Shown here in pieces: positions 1 to 7,391 of a stretch of DNA of 12,277 nucleotides. The DNA is taken from positions 1 through 12,277 of the forward strand of contig JAKPAQ010000623.1 of NCBI GenBank assembly GCA_029779385.1, in the 5' to 3' direction. Source of the DNA: Actinomycetes bacterium (GTDB lineage: Bacteria > Actinomycetota > Actinomycetes > Propionibacteriales > Nocardioidaceae). Each line of letters begins with the position of its first letter. The stretch's first letter is position 1. A program made the position numbers and the translations under genes. The notes under the pieces were generated by a model. The model worked only from the letters and a program-made list of their open reading frames with translations. It made no database searches and was not told the DNA's origin.

Positions 1-658
1 GTTCGCGCTTCTTCTGCAGGACGAACTCATCGACGTAAGCCACTTCGGTTTCGAGCGAGGCGAGCCAAGCGTAGATCGCGTCGTCCCACGAGATGAAGAA
101 GCGTGGGTCCGGCAATCCGATTCGGCGAACGACGTCGGCGTGAACGAGCATCCCCTCGAATGTGCCCGAGTTCGTCAGCGCGAAACCGTCGGTGTTGAAC
201 GTCTTGACTGAGTAGGGAAGTGGCACGCCGAGGAACTGGTTGAACTTCGCCTGCCAGTAGAACGGGGTTCCGTCGACATCGAACCGGCGACCATGGATCA
301 CCTTGAACCGGTCCATCCACGGCGCAAACCGCTCGAGGGCATCGGGCAAGATCTCGACGTCGTCGTCCATCAGCCAGACCCATTCGGCGCCCAGTTCGAG
401 CGCCACCCGAGTGCCTTCGCTAAAACCGCCAGCGCCGCCGGTATTGGTTTCCATCAGGTGGTTTACCAAGACATCGGGGCCAAAAACCGACTCCCAACGA
501 GTGATCACTTCTTGGGTGTCGTCGGTGCTGGCGTTGTCGATTACGACGATCTTTTCGGCACTAACCGACATTTGCGAGGCACTGCGCAATAGGTCGTCAA
601 GCAGGGCAGACCGGTTGAAGGTCACGATAGCTATCGCCAGCGGCGTAGTAGAACTCAC
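1..658 (-). CDS. Family 2 glycosyltransferase (galactofuranosyl/rhamnosyl type), 3' end cut by window edge
   Basis: This reading frame is open from a GTG at 658 to the left edge (219 codons seen; C-terminus missing). It is a GT-A fold, family 2 glycosyltransferase. It shows the N-terminal strand IVTFNR (about residues 11-16), DNAST (41-45) for the nucleotide-sugar pocket, NTGGAGGF (72-79), the metal-binding triplet in WLMDDD (95-100), and FFISWDD (187-193), the usual place of the catalytic base. NTGGAGGF together with LMDDD is typical of GlfT-like galactofuranosyl- and rhamnosyl-transferases that build cell-wall galactan or surface polysaccharide from UDP-Galf or dTDP-rhamnose. The exact sugar cannot be decided. 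No signal peptide or membrane segment is seen in this part, so it probably acts at the cytosolic membrane face. The start is fixed by an in-frame TAA at 668-670. The gene lies 50 bp after the CDP-glycerol transferase gene, on the same strand, and may also have its own leaderless promoter. Confidence 0.88.
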   Translation of the reverse strand, partial: MSSTTPLAIAIVTFNRSALLDDLLRSASQMSVSAEKIVVIDNASTDDTQEVITRWESVFGPDVLVNHLMETNTGGAGGFSEGTRVALELGAEWVWLMDDDVEILPDALERFAPWMDRFKVIHGRRFDVDGTPFYWQAKFNQFLGVPLPYSVKTFNTDGFALTNSGTFEGMLVHADVVRRIGLPDPRFFISWDDAIYAWLASLETEVAYVDEFVLQKKRE

Positions 659-670
659 CGCCCTAGGTTA
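659..670 (-). promoter_or_regulatory. Candidate -10 element for leaderless start of the family 2 glycosyltransferase
   Basis: Read on the minus strand, TAACCT (670 to 665) is followed by exactly six bases (AGGGCG) and then the GTG at 658. A TAnnnT hexamer at this distance would start transcription at the G of the GTG, giving a leaderless mRNA. The same spacing occurs at three other starts in the window. AGGG could also be read as a weak ribosome binding site, but it is very close to the GTG. No clear -35 element is visible. Confidence 0.5.
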
Positions 671-708
671 TCTGGCGTTGCTGAGTCTGCTGGCTAGTGC
701 CAGTGCGG

Positions 709-2475
709 TCAGCGATATTGGGCGCGTTCTTCGGTGGAGCGCGCAACCAGTGCGGTGACTGCATCGCGGAACGAAGCCAACGAGCGCTTCTCGACCGGGC
801 CAAGCAAATAGGTCGCGAGCCTCGACCGGTATTCGGCCAGTTGGTCGGGGCCAGCACCGGTGACGACGTCGATGAAGCCGTCAAACTGGTGGTTTTGGCG
901 ATCAAAGATCGTCGCCGCAGCACTCGACGGGTAGGCCTCGCGGAAGTCGCGAGTATCCAACTCGGTGTGGTTGAAGACCGCGTATGGTTTCTCGCTGGCC
1001 AACCAATCGCTGAGCACACTGGAAATGTCGGAAATCAGCGCAGTCGATTGGTTCATCCAACCGGGCAGGGACCCACCAGAGACCACCCGATGGTCGATTC
1101 CAAAATCGGCGCTTGCGGCATCGAGCAGGTTCTTGATTTGGGTGTGGGCAGCCCGGTATTTCGCGTCGCGTTGGCCGGTGAACGGGTGTGGTTTGTAGAT
1201 GATTCGAACGGCCCGACTGGCGATTAGGTCGGCGATGATCTGAGGCCCAACTGCACGCAGCGAGGAGTATTCCTGAAGTTGGTTCACTCCCTCCCAAGTG
1301 GGTGCGTACAGGACGGTGGGCAGGGGTTCTTCGCCCACTCGTGGAGTCTCTTCGATCTGGTGGACCTGCGGGCGACCGACAAACCGGTACGACGATTCGG
1401 CGATATTCATGCCGGAGTTGCGATACCGATCCGCGCCGGCCTCGCCAGCGACCCAAAGTTCGTCGTAGACCTTGGAGAAGGGATTGTTTGACGCGCTCTT
1501 GTCGCTGTCGCCATGACCGATAAATGCACTCATGATCGTCGGCAGGCGCAGTAGGTGAATGTTGTTGCCCGTATTTGATGGGTACAACGCCACCTTGGCT
1601 GCCGCAAAATCGAGCATGAGCAGTTCGCTGGGGGCAGGCAGTGACAACGTGGGCAGCGCAGTCTTTGCCATCTTCTCGAACAGCGGGTGATCGCGAAGCA
1701 GGATCAGGACGCGCTGGTCGAGCGCTTCGAGTGCTTCAAGCCACGTGTTGATTTGGTAGGCGGCGGTGTCCGGGCCAGAAAGGTGGACGATCACTTCCGG
1801 TTGGTAGTCGTCCAAGAACTGCTGCACGGTGCGCAGTTGCGGAGTGAAACCAGTAGCTCGCTTTGCCGACCGCATCCGCCAACTCGTCAAGGCATCAGGG
1901 ATCGTTCCCCAAGCGAGCGCAACAACACCTAGCGCACCAAGTGCCAGGACCAGCCACCAAGGCGCACCAAAGAGAGCAGGGATCAGGGCCACCGCTTGTG
2001 CAGAGGTGCTTAGTAGCGGTCTGGCAGGGGCCCCCTCGCCAATGTAGGTATCGCCTGGAATGTGTCGAGTTCGCATGGGTTTTAGCGGACCGAGCCGGCG
2101 ATATTCGGCGTGGAGTGCTCGACCGCAGAGCAACACAACGATCGCTAAGGAAACCGCGATGAAGGTTGCGCGAGCTGACGGGCCGGCAAACGAAGTTGCG
2201 GCGAGCACTGCTGCGGTCACCCGCAAACTGAACCGAAGTGGCGGACCGGCCGAGGCTTGACGAAGCAAGGTTGCCGCCGAGGTGGCGCGCTTCTCTAGGC
2301 CCCACTCGGCCAAAACTGAGATGGTTAGCGCGATTGCCGCGGCCAGATCCAGGTCGACCAAGGCGAAAACAATCGCCAAGGCGAGAGTTCCTTCTACGCC
2401 AAGCAGCCAAGCAAGGTCGCTTGAGCGGCCAAGTCGCCCAGTTAGGGCTCGCAACGAACTCGCCGGGTTTGCCAT
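709..2475 (-). CDS. CDP-glycerol glycerophosphotransferase family protein with N-terminal membrane domain
   Basis: The protein has 588 residues. The first 200 residues hold about five hydrophobic segments (roughly 21-57, 86-118 and 158-190). From about 205 a soluble domain follows that resembles the TagB/TagF CDP-glycerol:poly(glycerophosphate) glycerophosphotransferase fold. The signs are GHG (320-322), the site of the family's first conserved histidine, APTWEG (391-396), YKPHP (427-431) with the second key histidine, and SDISSVLSDWL (482-492), a nucleotide-binding block. These enzymes add glycerol- or ribitol-phosphate units to wall polymers. The polymer here is unknown; the neighbouring glycosyltransferase supports an envelope role. 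TagF itself is a peripheral membrane protein without a multi-span N-terminus, so this is an elaborated form whose membrane part may anchor the enzyme or belong to an export step. The ATG at 2475 is chosen because a -10-like hexamer stands exactly six bases before it and the divergent gene starts 42 bp away. Confidence 0.82.
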   Translation of the reverse strand: MANPASSLRALTGRLGRSSDLAWLLGVEGTLALAIVFALVDLDLAAAIALTISVLAEWGLEKRATSAATLLRQASAGPPLRFSLRVTAAVLAATSFAGPSARATFIAVSLAIVVLLCGRALHAEYRRLGPLKPMRTRHIPGDTYIGEGAPARPLLSTSAQAVALIPALFGAPWWLVLALGALGVVALAWGTIPDALTSWRMRSAKRATGFTPQLRTVQQFLDDYQPEVIVHLSGPDTAAYQINTWLEALEALDQRVLILLRDHPLFEKMAKTALPTLSLPAPSELLMLDFAAAKVALYPSNTGNNIHLLRLPTIMSAFIGHGDSDKSASNNPFSKVYDELWVAGEAGADRYRNSGMNIAESSYRFVGRPQVHQIEETPRVGEEPLPTVLYAPTWEGVNQLQEYSSLRAVGPQIIADLIASRAVRIIYKPHPFTGQRDAKYRAAHTQIKNLLDAASADFGIDHRVVSGGSLPGWMNQSTALISDISSVLSDWLASEKPYAVFNHTELDTRDFREAYPSSAAATIFDRQNHQFDGFIDVVTGAGPDQLAEYRSRLATYLLGPVEKRSLASFRDAVTALVARSTEERAQYR

Positions 2476-2487
2476 GGCGGCAATCTA
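2476..2487 (-). promoter_or_regulatory. Candidate -10 element for leaderless start of the CDP-glycerol transferase gene
   Basis: On the minus strand TAGATT (2487 to 2482) is followed by six bases (GCCGCC) and the ATG at 2475. There is no Shine-Dalgarno sequence, so translation probably starts on a leaderless mRNA whose first base is the A of the ATG. A TTGACC lies only three bases further upstream, too close to act as a -35 box for this hexamer. Confidence 0.55.
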
Positions 2488-2504
2488 CCGGGTCAACTCG
2501 GTGC

Positions 2505-2516
2505 TAACGTCGAGCC
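2505..2516 (+). promoter_or_regulatory. Candidate -10 element for leaderless start of the potassium channel gene
   Basis: TAACGT (2505-2510) is followed by six bases (CGAGCC) and the GTG at 2517. No ribosome binding site is visible before this GTG. The element faces away from the one at 2482-2487, so two back-to-back promoters share a 41 bp gap. Confidence 0.55.
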
Positions 2517-3872
2517 GTGCCAGGGCGCCGCCGCTTTCGTCTTCCGGCAGTGATCGCCCACCCGGTGCGATTGCTGCCGTTGACCTTTCTTGCGTTGATC
2601 CTGATCGGCACGGTGGCACTCATGCTGCCGGTTGCTCGTCGCGGCGATTACACGCCGGGGTTCATGGAGGCGTTCTTTACCGCGACTTCGGCGATCACGG
2701 TTACCGGATTATCTACCGTCGATACCGGCACCTATTGGTCTTCAGTCGGGCACCTGATCATCATGATTCTGGTCGAGGTTGGCGGTATTGGAATCATTGG
2801 ACTGGCTACGGTTCTGGGGCTCTTCGTCGGCGGTCGGTTGGGGCTGCGAACCCAGTTGGTTGCCCAAGCCGAAACTCATGTGGTGAGTATTGGAGACGTG
2901 CGGCCGCTGTTCAAACGAGTCACCTTGACCATGCTGGCCTTTCAGTCGGTGACTGCCGTGATCTTGATGGTGCGATATCGCACCGAATACTTCGACACTT
3001 GGGCTTATGCGGCCTGGCACGGCATCTTCGACGCGGTGATGGCGTTCAACAACGCGGGTTTCTCCTTGCACCCCGACAGCCTTGCCAGTTACGCGGGCGA
3101 CTATGCGGTGATCTTGCCGATTTCGGTGGCGGTATTTGCCGGCGGTGTCGGTTTTCCGGTTTTGGCTGAGTTGTACTCAAATTGGCGTCGGCCAAAAATG
3201 TGGACGATTCACACGCGGCTGACCGTCTGGGGATCGCTTGGACTGTTGGTCTTCTCGGCACTCATGTTCGTCGGAGTCGAATGGAACAACATGGCGACCA
3301 TCGGTGAACTCTCGGTTGTTGACAAGTTCGTCACCGGTGTCGAGGCCGGCATCATGCCCCGCTCTGGTGGCTTGCAGAGCTTCGACTGGGGACTGGTCAG
3401 ACCCGAAACTTTGGCGCTGACGATCATGATGATGTTCATCGGCGCGGGCAGCGCAAGTACGGCCGGCGGCATCAAGGTGACCACGTTCTTTCTGTTGGCC
3501 TACGTGATCTTGGCTGAGGTTCGCGGCGACGAACAGGTCAGGATTGGCGCTCGGGCGATTAGTTCGCGCACCATCCGGACCGCGTTGAGTATTGCGCTGA
3601 TTGCGATCGCCTTGGTCTCGGCTGGCGGATTCGCCCTGACCTTGCTGAGCGACAACGAGTTCCAGAACTCACTGTTTGAGTCCGCGTCTGCTTTCGGCAC
3701 AGTCGGCCTGACTACCGGAATGACTCCACACCTAAATACCCCATCGCAAATTGTGGTGATCGTCTTGATGTTCATCGGCCGAGTAGGCACGATTACGGCA
3801 GCGTCTGCTTTTGCGCTACGCCGGCGTCAACCGCGATACCACCTTCCCGAGGAGCAACCGATCATTGGCTAA
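2517..3872 (+). CDS. ktrB: TrkH/KtrB-type potassium uptake channel subunit
   Basis: A 451-residue integral membrane protein of the Trk/Ktr/HKT superfamily, which moves K+ (often Na+-coupled in Ktr) into the cell. The four membrane-pore-membrane repeats are visible through their selectivity-filter glycines: ITVTGLS (G64), FNNAGFS (G181), MPRSGGLQ (G284/G285) and FGTVGLT (G397). STAGGIKVTTF (314-324), after the third filter, is the intramembrane loop that gates the pore, and VEVGGIGIIGL (86-96) is also typical. The length is near that of KtrB and shorter than E. coli TrkH. The C-terminus ends with the family's usual YHLPEEQPIIG. The third filter reads RSGGL where RTAGF is common, a mild variation. 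The start is the GTG at 2517; an Arg-rich tail precedes the first membrane helix, as expected for inside orientation. The stop overlaps the start of the RCK subunit gene, so the two form one transcription unit. Confidence 0.93.
   Translation: MPGRRRFRLPAVIAHPVRLLPLTFLALILIGTVALMLPVARRGDYTPGFMEAFFTATSAITVTGLSTVDTGTYWSSVGHLIIMILVEVGGIGIIGLATVLGLFVGGRLGLRTQLVAQAETHVVSIGDVRPLFKRVTLTMLAFQSVTAVILMVRYRTEYFDTWAYAAWHGIFDAVMAFNNAGFSLHPDSLASYAGDYAVILPISVAVFAGGVGFPVLAELYSNWRRPKMWTIHTRLTVWGSLGLLVFSALMFVGVEWNNMATIGELSVVDKFVTGVEAGIMPRSGGLQSFDWGLVRPETLALTIMMMFIGAGSASTAGGIKVTTFFLLAYVILAEVRGDEQVRIGARAISSRTIRTALSIALIAIALVSAGGFALTLLSDNEFQNSLFESASAFGTVGLTTGMTPHLNTPSQIVVIVLMFIGRVGTITAASAFALRRRQPRYHLPEEQPIIG
3849..3867 (+). 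promoter_or_regulatory. Ribosome binding site that decides a TTG start for trkA/ktrA
   Basis: GAGGAG at 3849-3854 lies ten bases before a TTG at 3865, inside the end of the upstream gene. This supports TTG 3865 over the ATG at 3811, which would add an 18-residue tail without family resemblance and overlap the upstream gene by 62 bases. Confidence 0.6.
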
Positions 3873-4542
3873 GCACGAAAGTTCCCAGAACGCGCCGGTC
3901 CTGGTGGTCGGTTTGGGCCGGTTTGGCTCTGCCGTAGCAAAGTCGTTGATCCGCCTCGGCCATGACGTCCTTGGTGTTGACGAAGACATTGCGCTGGTCC
4001 AACGCTATGCGAGCGATTTCACGCATGTTGTCGCTGCTGACACCACCGACAGTGAGGCGTTGCAGCAGATCGGTGCGGACCAGTTCGACCGGGCTGTCGT
4101 CGGCATCGGTACCGACGTTGAGGCCAGCGTGTTGACCGTGCTCAGTCTGGTCGAGTTGGGCGTGAGTGAAGTTTGGGCTAAAGCGATCAATGCCAAGCAC
4201 GCTCGAATCCTCGAACGTGTTGGTGCCACCCATGTCGTTCGTCCCGAATCGGCGATGGGCGAGCGGGTCGCCCATATGGTCACCGGCGCGATGATCGACT
4301 ACATCGAGTTCGATGACGGTTTCTCGATCGCCAGAACTCGCGCCCCGAAGGTGGCAGTCGGTCGAACGCTGGCCGAATCTCAACTGCGTGCCGCCTACGG
4401 CGTGACCGTGGTGGGGGTCAAGCGTCGGGGTGAGGACTTCACCTATGCGCGTCCCGAAACCGGGATTGAAGCGACCGACGAGTTGATCGTTTCTGGTCCG
4501 ACCCGCAAGGTCGAATCGTTCTGCGCGCTGTCCAACGCGTAA
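3865..4542 (+). CDS. ktrA: TrkA/KtrA-type RCK regulatory subunit of potassium channel
   Basis: With the TTG start at 3865 the protein has 225 residues, the usual size of KtrA or the mycobacterial Trk subunits. It has one RCK N domain, a Rossmann fold with VVGLGRFGSAVA (14-25) binding the dinucleotide or ATP/ADP, and the acidic residue at the end of strand two in GVDED (37-41). Then come AADTTD (57-62), WAKAINAKHARIL (104-116), and an RCK C (TrkA C) domain from about 140 to 215. Such subunits form a ring on the cytosolic face of the TrkH/KtrB channel and open or close it on nucleotide binding. It overlaps the stop of the channel gene by eight bases, which suggests translational coupling. I chose TTG because of the GAGGAG ribosome binding site and the family length; the ATG at 3811 would also be in frame. 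Confidence 0.9.
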   Translation: MAKHESSQNAPVLVVGLGRFGSAVAKSLIRLGHDVLGVDEDIALVQRYASDFTHVVAADTTDSEALQQIGADQFDRAVVGIGTDVEASVLTVLSLVELGVSEVWAKAINAKHARILERVGATHVVRPESAMGERVAHMVTGAMIDYIEFDDGFSIARTRAPKVAVGRTLAESQLRAAYGVTVVGVKRRGEDFTYARPETGIEATDELIVSGPTRKVESFCALSNA

Positions 4543-4551
4543 CCTTGACCG
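4540..4551 (+). promoter_or_regulatory. Candidate leaderless promoter of leuS built on the trkA stop codon
   Basis: The TAA stop of the RCK gene is the first half of TAACCT (4540-4545), which is followed by six bases (TGACCG) and the GTG of leuS at 4552. No ribosome binding site is seen. leuS may therefore have its own leaderless transcript besides read-through from the potassium channel genes. Confidence 0.5.
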
Positions 4552-7326
4552 GTGACGAACGAGGAACTTTCCACCCACCGGTACACCAGCGAGTTGGCTG
4601 GCCGCATCGAAACGAAGTGGCAGGACAAGTGGGAGGCCGACGGCACCTTCGACGCGCCCAACCCGACCGGTGATCTGGCCGGTGAGTTGCCACGCGGCTC
4701 CAAGTACTTCCTGATGGACATGTTCCCGTATCCGTCCGGGGCTGGATTGCACGTTGGGCATCCGCTCGGCTACATCGCCACCGATGTTGTCGGCCGTTTC
4801 CGCCGGATGCAGGGCGATAACGTCTTGCACGCGTTAGGTTATGACGCCTTTGGTCTGCCGGCGGAGATTTATGCGGTCCAAACGGGTCGCCATCCGCGTG
4901 AAACGACGTTGGAGAACATCACCAATATGCGTCGCCAATTGCGACGGTTGGGCTTGGGTCACGACAACCGGCGCTCCTTTGCCACGATCGACCCGGACTT
5001 CGTTCGCTGGACGCAGTGGATTTTCTTGCAGATTTTCAACTCCTGGTACGACCCGGAACTAGGTCAGGCTCGCCCGATCGCCGAGTTGATCGAGAAGTTG
5101 GGCACGAGCGAACCGGCGGTAATCGACGAGTACCGCTTGGCCTATGTCAGCGACTCGCCAGTGAACTGGTGCCCGGGCCTTGGCACGGTTTTGTCGAACG
5201 AAGAAGTTACCGCCGAGGGCAAGAGCGAGCGCGGGAACTTCCCGGTATTCAAACGGAACCTACGCCAGTGGCAGATGCGGATCACGGCCTACGCGGACCG
5301 ATTGATCGACGATCTTGACCGGGTCGACTGGCCAGAACCGGTCAAGTTGATGCAGCGAAACTGGATCGGCCGTTCCACCGGCGCTCAGGTTCGGTTCGCC
5401 TCGCCAGCCGGTCCGATCGAAGTTTTCACCACCCGCCCGGACACGCTATTTGGCTCGACGTACATGGTGCTTTCGCCAGAACACCCACTCGTCGACGAGT
5501 TGGCCGCCGCCACCTGGCCAGAAAACACCGACGCTCGCTGGACCGGCGGCGCCCAAACGCCAACTGAGGCAATCGCCGCCTACCGGCGCGAGGCGGCGGC
5601 CAAGACCGACGTCGAACGGCAAGAGAACCGGGAAAAGACTGGTGTTTTCATCGGCGCCTACGCCACCAACCCGGTCACCGGTGCCGAACTGCCGGTGTTC
5701 ATCGCCGACTACGTGTTGATGGGATATGGCACCGGCGCGATCATGGCGGTCCCGGCACACGACGAGCGTGACTTCGAGTTCGCGACTGCGTTCGCGCTGG
5801 CCATCACCCCGGTGGTTTCGATGCCTGAGGATGCCCAACTGCCGTGGACGGGCGATGGCATTGCGATCAACTCGGAAAACACCGCCACGTTTGACGACGG
5901 TGTCAGCCTCAATGGGCTGGGGGTGGCAGAGGCGAAGCAGACGATCATCGATTGGTTGGCCGAACGCGGTGACGGTGAGGGAACCACGACTTATCGCCTG
6001 CGAGATTGGCTGTTTAGCCGTCAGCGGTATTGGGGCGAACCGTTCCCGATCGTCTACGACGAGGCCGGCACGGCAATCGCCTTGCCCGAGTCGATGCTGC
6101 CGGTAGAGCTTCCCGAAGTGCCCGACTACACCCCGCGCACTTTTGAGCCCGACGACGTCACCAGCGAACCCGAGCCGCCGTTGGGTCGTTCACTCGACTG
6201 GGTAAACGTGACCCTCGACTTGGGTGACGGGCCAAAGCAGTACCGCCGCGAGACCAACACGATGCCTAACTGGGCTGGTTCTTCGTGGTACGAACTGCGC
6301 TACACCGACCCCAACAACGACGCCGCGCTCACCGATCCGGTGAACGAAAAGTATTGGCTGGGGCCGAAAAACCCGGGAGAGACTGGCGGCGTCGACCTTT
6401 ACGTCGGAGGCGTTGAGCATGCGGTTTTGCACCTGCTCTACGCCCGGTTCTGGCACAAGGTCCTGTTCGATCTCGGCCACGTTTCCAGCGAGGAACCGTT
6501 CCACCGCCTGTTCAATCAGGGCTACATTCAGGCCTACGCCTATACCGACGCTCGCGGCACCTATGTGCCCGCCGATCAGGTCGTCGAGGTTGACGGTCAG
6601 TTCCTGCTCGACGGTGAACCGGTCAACCGCGAATACGGCAAGATGGGCAAGTCGCTCAAGAACGTGGTCACCCCCGACGAGATGTATTCCGAATACGGGG
6701 CCGACACCTTCCGCGTCTACGAGATGAGCATGGGTCCGCTCGATGTTTCGCGGCCGTGGGAAACTCGCGCAGTCGTTGGCTCGCAACGGTTCTTGCAGCG
6801 GGTATGGCGCTTGGTGGTTGATGAAGAGACCGGCCAGACCATCGTTGACGATTCGGTTCCCGACACGGGCGCGCTTCGGGCCTTGCACCAGGCGATCGCG
6901 GGGGTCACCGAGGAAATGGGTGAACTGCGGTTCAACACCGCCATCGCCAAACTAATCGAGCTGACGAACTACCTGACGAAGGAATCGATTCACGCTGCTG
7001 CGGTGATCGAGCCGTTGACTGTCATGTTGGCTCCGTTCGCCCCGCACTTGGCCGAGGAGATTTGGGCCAAACTCGGCCACACCGAGACGATCACCTACGC
7101 CACCTATCCGACCGCTGACCCGCAGTTCTTGGTCGAGGACCTGGTCACCTGCGTCGTTCAGGTTCAGGGCAAGGTGCGTGGCCGACTCGAAGTGCCAGCA
7201 GACGTCAGTGACGAGGCGTTGACCGAGTTGGCGCTGGCTGAACCAAATGTGGCCCGCACGATCGGTGACAGCCCAGTTCGCAAGGTGATTGTTCGCGCCC
7301 CGAAGCTGGTCAGCGTAGTCATCTAA
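4552..7326 (+). CDS. leuS: Leucyl-tRNA synthetase
   Basis: A complete 924-residue class I synthetase that charges tRNA-Leu with leucine in the cytosol. The HIGH-type motif reads HVGH (67-70) after FPYPSGAGL, and the KMSKS motif reads KMGKS (697-701), a form common in actinobacterial LeuRS. Between them lies the CP1 editing domain with the threonine-rich [10 protein letters not shown] (293-302) and [17 protein letters not shown] (391-407), whose last Asp matches the conserved residue that holds the amino group of mischarged t[19 protein letters not shown] and the [11 protein letters not shown] block near residues 576-586 are also standard. A short leucine-specific insert sits just before KMGKS. 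The anticodon-binding helices follow, and the C-terminal domain ends with [14 protein letters not shown] and [14 protein letters not shown]. The start GTG at 4552 lies nine bases after the preceding stop. No disruption is seen. leuS next to potassium channel genes is not a functional pair that I know of. Confidence 0.98.
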   Translation: MTNEELSTHRYTSELAGRIETKWQDKWEADGTFDAPNPTGDLAGELPRGSKYFLMDMFPYPSGAGLHVGHPLGYIATDVVGRFRRMQGDNVLHALGYDAFGLPAEIYAVQTGRHPRETTLENITNMRRQLRRLGLGHDNRRSFATIDPDFVRWTQWIFLQIFNSWYDPELGQARPIAELIEKLGTSEPAVIDEYRLAYVSDSPVNWCPGLGTVLSNEEVTAEGKSERGNFPVFKRNLRQWQMRITAYADRLIDDLDRVDWPEPVKLMQRNWIGRSTGAQVRFASPAGPIEVFTTRPDTLFGSTYMVLSPEHPLVDELAAATWPENTDARWTGGAQTPTEAIAAYRREAAAKTDVERQENREKTGVFIGAYATNPVTGAELPVFIADYVLMGYGTGAIMAVPAHDERDFEFATAFALAITPVVSMPEDAQLPWTGDGIAINSENTATFDDGVSLNGLGVAEAKQTIIDWLAERGDGEGTTTYRLRDWLFSRQRYWGEPFPIVYDEAGTAIALPESMLPVELPEVPDYTPRTFEPDDVTSEPEPPLGRSLDWVNVTLDLGDGPKQYRRETNTMPNWAGSSWYELRYTDPNNDAALTDPVNEKYWLGPKNPGETGGVDLYVGGVEHAVLHLLYARFWHKVLFDLGHVSSEEPFHRLFNQGYIQAYAYTDARGTYVPADQVVEVDGQFLLDGEPVNREYGKMGKSLKNVVTPDEMYSEYGADTFRVYEMSMGPLDVSRPWETRAVVGSQRFLQRVWRLVVDEETGQTIVDDSVPDTGALRALHQAIAGVTEEMGELRFNTAIAKLIELTNYLTKESIHAAAVIEPLTVMLAPFAPHLAEEIWAKLGHTETITYATYPTADPQFLVEDLVTCVVQVQGKVRGRLEVPADVSDEALTELALAEPNVARTIGDSPVRKVIVRAPKLVSVVI

Positions 7327-7344
7327 CCGTTGGCACAAAAGCAA

Positions 7345-7388
7345 GAGCCGGGCCGGCCGATCCACTCGATCGGCCGGCCCGGCTTTTT
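7345..7388. terminator. Strong hairpin terminator between convergent leuS and narK
   Basis: A perfect inverted repeat of 17 bp, arms 7346-7362 and 7368-7384, encloses a five-base loop. On the plus strand it is followed by a run of T (7384-7388), the form of an intrinsic terminator for leuS. The stem ends eight bases before the narK stop codon. On the minus strand the bases after the stem are CTTGCTTTTG, a weaker T-rich tract, so it may also stop narK transcription. Confidence 0.9.
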
Positions 7389-7391
7389 GAT

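Noticed and set aside
690..703. Small hairpin CTGGC-TAGT-GCCAG after the CDP-glycerol transferase gene as a terminator
   Set aside because: The stem is only five base pairs and no T run follows on the minus strand, so it is likely chance.
2282..3169. 295-codon plus-strand open frame overlapping the end of the CDP-glycerol transferase gene and the start of the potassium channel gene
   Set aside because: It is a frame shadow: the real channel frame has all four pore motifs, while this one shows no recognisable domain and has an odd Arg/Cys-rich composition.
3811..3864. ATG at 3811 as the start of trkA
   Set aside because: It would add 18 residues encoded within the channel gene and without family resemblance. 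TTG 3865 has a ribosome binding site and gives the usual protein length.
3862..4830. 322-codon minus-strand open frame across trkA and leuS
   Set aside because: It lies antisense to two well-recognised genes, shows no family motif, and is what G+C-rich codon bias produces on the opposite strand.
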